A stretch of DNA of 64,000 bases from Bradyrhizobium ottawaense (GTDB lineage: Bacteria > Pseudomonadota > Alphaproteobacteria > Rhizobiales > Xanthobacteraceae), in NCBI RefSeq assembly GCF_900099825.1, contig NZ_LT629693.1:6025001-6089000 (forward strand). Direction: 5' to 3'. Both the position numbers and the translations under genes were made by a program. The notes beneath the pieces were generated by a model. It had not been told where the DNA came from. It saw only the letters and a program-made list of their open reading frames with translations, and made no database searches. Shown here in pieces: positions 36,884 to 44,670 of the stretch (the stretch's first letter is position 1; the number at the start of each line of letters is the position of its first letter).

Positions 36884-37343
36884 GCGATGCGGGCGTCCGC
36901 CGCGCAGCCAAAGCAGGGCGCTTGTCCGCGGACCAGATCGCGACGTATCCGAAAATCCATGTGCTCATGATCGCCGGAAAGCAGGCATCCTACACCTTGA
37001 ACGAGACAGACTGCGTGCGGGTCCTCTACGCTGGGCTACGTGGATAAGGTTCGACCCCAGTTCCTCTCCCTCCGCCACCCGCCCGAGCGTTCAGGCTTCT
37101 GCGGCAACGAATAAGCCAAAAATCCCCGAGCAAAAGTGGGATTTTCGAGGATCATGGCTGTACTGGAGATTGCCGATTTTTGGCACAATTGGTCTGGAGA
37201 ATGCATTTTTCTCCAAAGCTTCGTACTTCGTCGGTTTAGTACGGTTTAGAAAAGCGAAACGCCAGAGGCACAACTTGAAATCAAAATCGGCCTCGGTTCG
37301 AGTCTCCGTTGGATGGGCGAGAGTAACTGAGTCTCTAGACTAG
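36884..37343. other. Gene-free mosaic stretch before IS701 copy 2
   Basis: A rightward frame 36631-37047 (ending VRVLYAGLRG) has no recognised motif. Around 36827-36858 there is a short tandem repeat (GGGCAGAAGAGTAC twice). The direct repeat copy at 37029-37076 lies here. Confidence 0.35.
37029..37076 (+). repeat. Direct repeat, right copy, tRNA-3'-end-like
   Basis: TACGCTGGGCTACGTGGA, then AAGGTTCGACCCCAGTTCCT, then CTCCCTCCGCCA. It ends in GCCA and has a GGTTCGA box, resembling the 3' end of a tRNA, but the T-stem would not pair well and no full tRNA precedes it. Partner of 26777-26820. Confidence 0.6.
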
Positions 37344-38792
37344 CACTACTTTGGCAGATTCTGGGAGTTGATCGGCGGGACTGGATTCCCGAATCACGTT
37401 TTCAATGATTCATGGGTGGTCGGCTTTTTGGAGGGCTGACCGGTGGATACGACGTCGAGGTGGGAAGATGAGCTTGGACGCTGGCTCGAGCCATTCCTGG
37501 ATCGTTTAGGTCACAAGGCTCGGCGGCGGATGTGTCCGCTATATGTTTCAGGACTCATTGGGCCGGGCGACCGCAAGAGCGTCCAGCCAATGGCGGCGCG
37601 GCTGGCGCCGGGCGACTATGATCAATTGCATCATTTCATCGCTGATGGCGTCTGGGACGCGGCGCCGTTGGAAGCAGAATTGCTCGTTCAGGCCGACCGG
37701 CTCGTCGGCGGCACAGATGCAGTGCTGGTCATCGACGATACATCGATGCCGAAGAAGGGCGATCGCTCGGTTGGTGTAGCTCCGCAATATGCATCAACTC
37801 TCGGTAAAACGGCGAATTGCCAAACATTGGTGTCGCTGACGCTTGCGCGCGGTGAAGTGCCGGTAATGGTGGCGCTACGTCTCTTCCTTCCCGAGAATTG
37901 GACGAGCGATCCGGTACGTCTGAAGCGCGCCGGCGTTCCAATCGAGCATCGCGCGGCACGGTCCAAGCCGGAGATCGCGCTGGCTGAGATCGATCGCGTG
38001 ATCGCAGCCGGTGTTCGCTTCGGCTGTGTGCTGGCGGACGCGGGATACGGATCGAGCGCGCCGTTCCGTCATGCTCTGAGCGAACGCGGCCTCTTATGGG
38101 CAGTTGGTATGTCGCGGCGCCAGAAAGTCTATCCGACCGATGTCACCATGATCTTTCCAACGGAGAAAGCCCGTAAGCCGCGCAAACACCATATCCCGGA
38201 TATGTCGCCAGTTTCAGCCGAGACGATGCTGGTCGGCGTAAAGTGGCAGAAGATCAGCTGGCGCGGGGGTACGAAAGGCCCGCTGACATGCCTTTTCGCT
38301 GCGCGGCGCGTCCGCATCGCGGATGGCCCAAAGCACCGCGTGTTCGATAAAGGTGTCGAGCGTATGCCTGGCGATGAAGTGTGGATCCTGGGCGAACGAC
38401 GATCGAGCGGAGAGCAGAAGTACTACATCTCGAATCTGCCCGCTGACGTTCCGCTTAAGACACTGGCAGCTGCCGTTAAGGCGCGTTGGATTTGTGAACA
38501 GGCGCATCAGCAATTGAAGGAAGAACTGGGGCTCGACCATTTTGAAGGCAGGTCGTGGGCCGGATTACACCGGCATGCCCTGATGACGATGATCGCCTAC
38601 GCCTTCCTTCAATCCCGCCGCCTCACCGCAGCGGGACGGAAAAAAAAGAGTCTCAGGCCCACCGCCACAACCGAGCATGCCGGCCATTAGACAAGCCATC
38701 CTCAACCTCTTCGTGCGGCCCCCACCACTACGATGCACGCACTGTGAGATGCTGCTCGCAGGCAGCCTTAAGCCAAATCTGCCAAAGTAGTG
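37344..38792 (+). mobile_element. IS701-family insertion sequence, copy 2 (1449 bp)
   Basis: Ends CACTACTTTGGCAGATT (left) and AATCTGCCAAAGTAGTG (right), flanked by CTAG at 37340-37343 and 38793-38796. Same element as 14091-15526, in the opposite orientation, and 13 bp longer. Confidence 0.9.
37443..38790 (+). pseudogene. IS701-family transposase, frameshifted near its 3' end
   Basis: GTG 37443 follows GGAGGG. The protein is nearly identical to copy 1 (IDDTSMPKKGDRSVG, VLADAGYGSSAPFR, CEQAHQQLKEELGLDHFEGR), but a run of eight A residues near 38640 (seven in copy 1) shifts the frame. Translation then ends at 38690, replacing about 45 C-terminal residues with about 12 others; the original frame continues to TAG 38788-38790. 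All catalytic regions precede the shift, so residual activity or slippage rescue is possible. Confidence 0.8.
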
Positions 38793-38855
38793 CTAGGAGC
38801 TCTCAGCAATCACCGCCTAGGAATGTCCTCCATTGGCTGAGAAGCAGAGTACCGT

Positions 38856-39005
38856 TCAACCCTTGGTCAGGGTTTCAAGTTGCTGGTCCCACGCGGCAGG
38901 GAATTGCTTGAGGAGATCCTCAAGCTCAAGATTGGCGGGCTGGAGGCCTTCGAGAATGGCTTCGATGATGCTGGGGGAGAGCAGGGTGAAGCGCCACCGA
39001 ACAAG
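38856..39005 (-). pseudogene. Serine recombinase C-terminal tail (remnant)
   Basis: RWRFTLLSPSIIEAILEGLQ followed by LLKQFPAAWDQQ matches the tail of large serine recombinases of Rhizobiales (usually LTLLAPDIVEAILDGRQP, then PFPVEWxEQR). It stops at TGA 38856-38858. It is fused without a gap to the methyltransferase remnant in another frame. Confidence 0.6.
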
Positions 39006-39977
39006 GCAAGCTGCTCCGGCTTCACCGGCACCCAGGGTTTGGCCGCGTCGGCGGTCGGAGGGACGCGAATCGGCTCAAAGCCCTTGTGGATCAGCGAGAA
39101 CAGCCGCTTCAGGTGGGCGTGGTAATAGGTGCCACCTTCGGCTCCCACCGGCATCTCGCCGGAATCGGCCAGATCGCGCAGGGCCTCCAGGCTGTAGCCG
39201 AGGCGATAGACATCGTCGTTGATCGGAAGAACACCCAGTTCGCCGCCTCGCGCCTCGGCGTAGAGGCAGAACAGAATCCGATAGACGAACACCAGCGCCT
39301 CGTGCCGCAGATGCTCGGCGGTGAGGTCTCGCTCGCCATTGGGCAAGGCGGGCTCCGCTTCGGCGAGGCGGGTGTATGAGAGCTTCTTGGCGCGCCGGCT
39401 GTCGACCCAGCCATTGCAGACCTCTTCGATCGCGCGCCGGACCGCCCCCTGTAGTTTGGTCGAAACTCCATGGGTGAACTTGTGACTCTGGCTTTCGAGC
39501 GTGTCGTGCAGGACCGTCGCGTTTTCGCCGTCAGGGCACAAAGTGTCCTTTGAGAGCAGCGCGGCCATCGCATCAAAAGCCGCAGTCTCCTTGCGTCCAA
39601 AGGCGTCGTCGAGATCGAAGCTGACCCAGCGGCCTTGCGCAAAAGTATTGCGGTCGAACAGATGGACGGTCGAGCCCGAGAGCAGCATCACCCATCGGGG
39701 GCTATCCTCCTCCCGCAGCAAGCGGCCGACGGCTTCGCCCCACGATGCTTCAAGGGTTCGGCATTCGACCGGTGCGTCGTGATGTCGTGATCCAGCGCCT
39801 GAGACTTTGCCTTGAAGTAGGTGTCGCCCAAGGCCTGCAGGCGCCTTGGCACCGATCGCGAGCCGTGGTCGCGCCAAGCCTTCAGCGGATCGGCGATGTC
39901 TTTGGCGAACTGGGCTTCGAGATAGTGGGCGGCGTAGTATTCGCCGATATTGTTGATCGCAGTGTCGAGCGGCATCA
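39000..39977 (-). pseudogene. Eco57I-type DNA methyltransferase remnant, probably DISARM DrmMI-like
   Basis: It starts at ATG 39975 with MPLDTAINNIGEYYAAHYLE, then shifts frame with loss of a segment near 39780. It resumes with PRWVMLLSGSTVHLFDRNTF, HDTLESQSHKFTHGVSTKLQ, LVFVYRILFCLYAEARGGEL and VLPINDDVYRLGYSLEALRD. This is the N-terminal, pre-catalytic part of large Eco57I-class adenine methyltransferases that accompany SNF2 helicases. The NPPY catalytic domain is gone, replaced by the recombinase tail. The start overlaps the upstream helicase stop (TGATG), a normal operon junction. The DISARM assignment is an inference from gene order and remembered sequence. Confidence 0.6.
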
Positions 39978-40535
39978 GCGGACCCCCTCGATAGCCAGAA
40001 TGAGCCGGGTCGTCGGCTGGTCTGCAGCTTCGAAATGCGCAAGTCTCCAGTTCAGGCTTCGGTCCTGAACATATTTCTCGGCTTCTTCGAGCGACTGGCG
40101 GGCACGGATGGCCTGCTGGCTGGTCGGACTCAGATTGGCCAGTTGATTGTTGATCCGATCACGGCGCCGGGCGAGCCAATTCTTCAGTCGCGATTCCTCT
40201 TTTTCCAACAGCGGCCGTAACTCGGTCTGACGCTCCTGCTTGCGCGTCTGCATTCGATCCAGGCTCTGATTGACCGCGGCTGCGACAAAGCCCTTGAGCA
40301 GCGGCTCCGGCATGGCCCCGCGCCGGCCGGTATCGGCGAGATCATCGAACCGTGCTCTCGCCAGCGCCTTCTTCAACGGCAGCAAGTCAATCCGGCCGCC
40401 CTTCGCAATGAACACGGTGAGCATCGGCGATGAGCGGCGTGCCGGCTCGGGAACTGATCTGGCCGATGAAGCAGAAGCACATTTCGCCCTCGGGCAGATA
40501 GGGCGAGGCAATCATGGGCGCCTCGCCGCGTTGAA
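39975..40535 (-). pseudogene. SNF2-type helicase C-terminal remnant, probably DISARM DrmD-like
   Basis: The 5' part (IASPYLPEGEMCFCFIGQIS, SRAGTPLIADAH) is in one frame. After about 40410 the protein continues in another frame with GGRIDLLPLKKALARARFDD, then a coiled C-terminal region rich in Arg/Glu (RKQERQTELRPLLEKEESRL), ending at TGA 39975-39977. This layout matches the tail of SNF2-like defence helicases. All helicase motor motifs are missing upstream. Confidence 0.5.
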
Positions 40536-40658
40536 CGGTGTCAGTGTGTTTTGCCCAAGCGCTCGGTGTCGATTACACTTCTTCGTTTCAGTTGGAAAAA
40601 ATCTAGGCGCCGAACGCCGTCCATAAGCGGGCGCCTTTCAAAAATCACATGCGGAAGA

Positions 40659-42500
40659 TCAGTGGCGACGCCGGGCGGCCTTCTTACTCATCTCGCGCAC
40701 CGCAAGTGTAGTATAGCGTACGATTTCTTCCGCGGTGCCGGGCGCGCATACGCCGTGCTGACCGGTAAAATAAAGCTTCGACAGATCGGCGCTGATGATG
40801 ATCTTGTCGATGGTCCGCTTTAGATTGGCCATGAAAATCGATTTTGTGTAACGCGCGCCTTCGCTGCGGCGAATCGGAGAGTCGTGGCCAATTAGTTCAT
40901 CTACCCAGCCTGCGTTCACATCCGCAACATTGCGAAGCGCGGTTTCGACGTTTCCGCGGTAAGAGCGAAAATCAACCCCCGGCCGATAAGTTTTCGTCTT
41001 CTTCCGGTATTCGGTAAATCGGCCGCTGAATGCGCCGCTGCGGCGCGGCTCGACGCCCTGCGCAATCAATTCAGGAAACAGCGGCTCATCTGGCAGGCGG
41101 CCATAACAGCGATGTTCGAGAAAACCCAACTGCAGAATCAATTCATGCAGGGGGACATCTCGACTTGAAGAACTCGTCTTGCTGTTGCGGATTTTCAGAT
41201 AGGGCAGGCGCCCGATTTCCGTATCGACCCACTCGATGTCGCCGACCAAGCGTCCGCAGATTTCGTCCTCGCGAACGCCCATCGTGCGGCCGACTAGGGG
41301 AATCCAGAACAACGCATCGCGATGGATTTCATCGCCCGGTAGGCCGCGTCGGAAAATCGACTTGCAGCCCGCGTAGACAGGTGAAGTGAAAAACGCCTCG
41401 TCGAGATCCGTCGGCCACATCGGGTGCTCGTCACGCGCGGCGCGCCCGCGCGGTTTGGCCGTGAAGTGGCCGCGGAACGGATTATCGAGGCCGCGCGGGA
41501 TTTTCGCGTGCAGGGCCAGGTGGTCCCAATATTCGATCAGATTGATCACGTGCTTGTTAGCGGTCGTAGTGCTGGTCAAGCGAATTTTCGCTTTGGCTGC
41601 CTCATCGAGTTTTTGTACCGCCGCGAGCACTTGTTTGGTCGTCAACTTGTTCCACTTCTTACCGTGGAAGTGATCGAAGGGAAGCTTTAGGTACTCGAGG
41701 CGGAAGCGGCCCACGACGCTGCCATCGATCTTGGCAAATGGCAGCTCGCCGATGAGCGCTTTGAAGAGCCGAGGCGTGGCTTCAGCGCCGTCCGCGGTAT
41801 CGCGCTTCCATTTGCGGTCGCTCTTCTTGGTGGCGACGAATTCGTCCCAGTGTGTGAAGAACGGAAAATTCGGCAGGATCGGTCGTTCCACCGACGCTTG
41901 CACTTGTTTTGGGATTCCGGCGATGGTCTCCCGCATTTCGTCGAGCAGAGTCGCGTGGCCACGCAATATCATTCGGGCATAGAAGCGCCCGTCAGCGGTT
42001 TCGCGGTCCACAGGCACGTCTATGGCGCGGCCGACGGCGCTGACGATCCCGTCGAAGGCATCGAAGCCGGGGCTGCCGGGACCGAGCGCGCGGGCGATTT
42101 TTGCCTTTTGCTCGTCGGCAAACATGCGTTCGCCAAAGCGCATCAACGCGTCGAGCTCGATGGCGTCCTGCCGGTCCATGGTTTTGATCTCGTCCGGCTC
42201 CAGGAAGGAAAATCCGTCGGTTTCGGCGAGGCGGGCTTCTTGACGCCAAAGGGCGGCGTCGATCCATTGCCGCACCAGTCCCTCCGCCTCGCTTTTGGTC
42301 TTGGACGGGGTAAACCGGGTCATTAGGCCCTCCAGGCCCAGCCTGAGGACGCGGGCGCGGTGCAGAGCGCACCGATAGTCACGGGTTTTCAGGCTCAAAA
42401 TAAGCTCGCCCGAGATATGGCAAGCGGCAAGCGCCGCAGGCCAGCGGAAGCGAAAAAACCATGTATGACCACGCCGCCGCAGGTACCGTCCGGACGCCAT
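40659..42500 (-). CDS. Tyrosine recombinase/integrase (613 aa)
   Basis: The N-terminal MASGRYLRRRGHTWFFRFRW is the DUF6538-type start of alphaproteobacterial island integrases. A SAM-like core-binding region is in the middle. The catalytic part shows box I Arg (GVREDEICGR), a box II region DFRSYRGNVETAL, ELIGHDS (His) and GARYTKS (Tyr). In box II the usual HxxR His is replaced by Arg. ATG 42500 with an upstream GAGG is preferred over an upstream TTG at 42521. It lies next to the defence-gene remnants and probably brought or moved this island. No tRNA attachment site is recognised beside it. Confidence 0.85.
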   Translation of the reverse strand: MASGRYLRRRGHTWFFRFRWPAALAACHISGELILSLKTRDYRCALHRARVLRLGLEGLMTRFTPSKTKSEAEGLVRQWIDAALWRQEARLAETDGFSFLEPDEIKTMDRQDAIELDALMRFGERMFADEQKAKIARALGPGSPGFDAFDGIVSAVGRAIDVPVDRETADGRFYARMILRGHATLLDEMRETIAGIPKQVQASVERPILPNFPFFTHWDEFVATKKSDRKWKRDTADGAEATPRLFKALIGELPFAKIDGSVVGRFRLEYLKLPFDHFHGKKWNKLTTKQVLAAVQKLDEAAKAKIRLTSTTTANKHVINLIEYWDHLALHAKIPRGLDNPFRGHFTAKPRGRAARDEHPMWPTDLDEAFFTSPVYAGCKSIFRRGLPGDEIHRDALFWIPLVGRTMGVREDEICGRLVGDIEWVDTEIGRLPYLKIRNSKTSSSSRDVPLHELILQLGFLEHRCYGRLPDEPLFPELIAQGVEPRRSGAFSGRFTEYRKKTKTYRPGVDFRSYRGNVETALRNVADVNAGWVDELIGHDSPIRRSEGARYTKSIFMANLKRTIDKIIISADLSKLYFTGQHGVCAPGTAEEIVRYTTLAVREMSKKAARRRH

Positions 42501-43119
42501 TCGAGCCTCGTTGTGGACCATTGTTGTGGACCACCGCGGTTTTTCGTAAAGCTGCGGGTTAGAAGTCTTTGATCTGCAACGGGAAATTCGAGTGTGGCTG
42601 GGGAACTAGGAGTCTCACCAGCACTCAACTGCCTAGGTCGGATGCGCCCACCGCTTTCTCGATAGCAAAAACGCACCGTCGCCTGGCGCCCGGCCTTGCT
42701 CCAGTAGCCGAGCGCTTTTTTCCGTCTGCCGGCCTCGATATGGATGTCGTTCGTGATGACCGAGTGCAACCTAGGTGCCGCACAGCTTCAGTCTTTGCGG
42801 CACGCGGATGTTTTTTTATCGGCGTTCCTCATAATTGCGCCGATGGAGTGCGTCGCTGAAACGGGAGACTTTTCCTCTCACGCTTCAGTTCTGCGCGGAG
42901 GTTACTCCGGTGTAAAAATGCAGCAAGGGCGTCCGCGGTCGGAAAATGATGTTGGACGATCTATGAAGTCAGTGGGAACCAATGGGACCATCCACTTTAA
43001 ACAAGGAAAGACTTTGCGCTTCGAATGAAGGATACTCTGTTGAGAAGCGCGGCGACAACTATTTGTGGTGCAAACTGCTCTAAATAAATGAAGCTTGCTA
43101 AACAAGCCGCGCGGCCAGA
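42501..43119. other. Gene-free stretch between integrase and LuxR-type regulator
   Basis: Rightward frames at 42569-42859 and 42744-43028 show no motif or good start. It should hold the integrase promoter and possibly its attachment site; neither could be identified by eye. Confidence 0.35.
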
Positions 43120-44244
43120 TCATCTAATCCCGTCTATTGGATAGATTGCAGACATCAAAAGGCGAACAAGCTCCGACTGTCGCCGCACCCCCGTTTTATC
43201 AAAAACGCGGGCAAGATGTGTTCGGGCCGTAGCGCGAGTAATGGACAAACGATCAGCCGCCGCCTGAATTCCATCGCCATTAAGTATCTCGATGGCGAAA
43301 CTAGCTTCGGCGCGAGTTAAGCCGAATTGCTCGATCAGTTGACGGGACGCCGGCTTGGGAGTTCGTTCGGGATCGTTCACAAAAATGATTGCAACGGGTT
43401 TTTTACCGATTAGCCAATCCGGCAGGGGATGAAGTATTGGGGCAATCATCAATGCCAATGGCCACCGCCCGGCACCGCGCGAAAGCGAGAGATTTCCCCC
43501 GGACGACGGAAGCGCGCCCCTCTCTCCACATTTTGCAATGAGGGCGTGAAGCGCCAAAGTCTCGGAATGCACGCTACCCTCAAGAATCCCGTCTCGCTGC
43601 CGCAATCCCGCCTCGGCCGCAAAGAGGCTCTCCGCGCTCCTGTTGGCGAGCGTGACCGAGCTATTTACATCGACAAAGAGCACTCCTTCGTTAAGCCGAT
43701 CCAAAGCCTGTCTTGAAGCTGCATGATTCATTTGCATTTGGGCTGACTTCAGGTTGATTTGAACTGCGCGCTGCAAATGCGGTGAAATAAGTTTGTAAAG
43801 AGCGACGTCGTCAGCGTCGAACTGTCGGCGCCCGTGCATTGTGACCACGGTTTGCCGGCCCTCTTCAACCAGAACAACTGAATTGAGCAGGCCTGCGATC
43901 CGCTGCGGCACAAGATAGTCGTTGAAAAATTCCGTACGTTCTAATTCCCTTCTGGGCATCACCATGGTGTCAGCCTGGACGGTCCCTGCTGGCGTATTTG
44001 GAACGCGCTGCCAAATCGGATTCACTGCGTGGTAGTGTTCAACGTAGCTTTTTATGGCAGCCGGCTGGACTCCAGCACAAAAGCCCCAGCATTCAGCCGG
44101 CGTTTTGCCCTGTCTTGCCATGCCTGCGGAGGGGGCACCGAAGGCTGCTGCGATACGCCCAAGAGCATCAGGCCAAAGATTGAAGTCCGTTCCCGCTTCG
44201 TAAATCGCCGCAATCAATGCCACTAAATCGCTTTCTCTGCTCAT
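43120..44244 (-). CDS. LuxR-type transcriptional regulator (374 aa)
   Basis: An N-terminal sensor-like region (residues about 1-180) is followed by a PAS-like segment (ALDRLNEGVLFVDVNSSVTL). A C-terminal LuxR helix-turn-helix comes next: FGLTRAEASFAIEILNGDGI, AADRLSITRATARTHLARVF and DKTGVRRQSELVRLL. This architecture is common in Bradyrhizobium regulators of unknown signal. ATG 44244 follows GGGTG. It is divergent from the adhesin gene at 44671, with a repeat region between, so it is a good candidate to control that adhesin. Confidence 0.9.
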   Translation of the reverse strand: MSRESDLVALIAAIYEAGTDFNLWPDALGRIAAAFGAPSAGMARQGKTPAECWGFCAGVQPAAIKSYVEHYHAVNPIWQRVPNTPAGTVQADTMVMPRRELERTEFFNDYLVPQRIAGLLNSVVLVEEGRQTVVTMHGRRQFDADDVALYKLISPHLQRAVQINLKSAQMQMNHAASRQALDRLNEGVLFVDVNSSVTLANRSAESLFAAEAGLRQRDGILEGSVHSETLALHALIAKCGERGALPSSGGNLSLSRGAGRWPLALMIAPILHPLPDWLIGKKPVAIIFVNDPERTPKPASRQLIEQFGLTRAEASFAIEILNGDGIQAAADRLSITRATARTHLARVFDKTGVRRQSELVRLLMSAIYPIDGIR

Positions 44245-44273
44245 GAATCACCCGTCGGTTGCAAAGGCAGGAC

Positions 44274-44596
44274 CACACAAATACGAAACACCGATCGCCC
44301 GTTGAAATTTCTCGTATCGGCCGAACGGCTGATGCGCCGGATAACGAAATGAAGTCGGATCATAGTTTCAGCGGATCGCAGGTAAAATACTCACCTCCGT
44401 GCCGGCAACTCGCCGAGGGTACTAAAAATGGCCGTTATCGCCAGTGTTTTCTCACGCGCAACTCCCGAGCGTCGATCGGAAGAAGGAACCGTCGCGTTCT
44501 TGGCCTTGTTCGGCGTTGTTGGGTTGGCCGTCTCGTTGTGGGTATTTAGCCGCGGCGTCGAATTGAGCGCAGAATTTTTCTAAACAGCCCAGTCTG
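44274..44596 (+). repeat. Direct repeat flanking the adhesin cassette, left copy
   Basis: Matches 48223-48473 along its length: CACACAAAT start, GATGCGCCGGATA, GAAATGAAGT, then TTATCGCCAGTGTTTTCTCA and AGAATTTTTCTAAACA. The longer copy here encodes a 51-residue protein. Confidence 0.85.
44428..44583 (+). CDS. Small membrane protein encoded in the repeat (51 aa)
   Basis: ATG 44428 reads MAVIASVFSRATPERRSEEG, then one hydrophobic segment (TVAFLALFGVVGLAVSLWVF), ending LSAEFF. The downstream repeat copy encodes the same protein with an in-frame internal loss of 54 nt that removes the membrane segment. Maintenance of frame in both copies suggests coding, but the ribosome site is weak (GAGGG about 9 nt upstream). 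It lies 87 bp before the adhesin start and could be a leader or accessory peptide. Confidence 0.5.
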   Translation: MAVIASVFSRATPERRSEEGTVAFLALFGVVGLAVSLWVFSRGVELSAEFF

Positions 44597-44670
44597 CCGG
44601 GATCGTCATCCTTCAGCCAGGTACCGCCGCTGTTGCATGTTTAATCGGGGAACTTTTTTGGAGGGCGGCG

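Noticed and set aside
36631..37047. Rightward 138-residue frame
   Set aside because: Overlaps remnants, contains a short tandem repeat, no recognisable domain.
37029..37076. Complete tRNA gene
   Set aside because: Only a 3'-end-like block; no anticodon or acceptor stem upstream and the T-stem does not pair.
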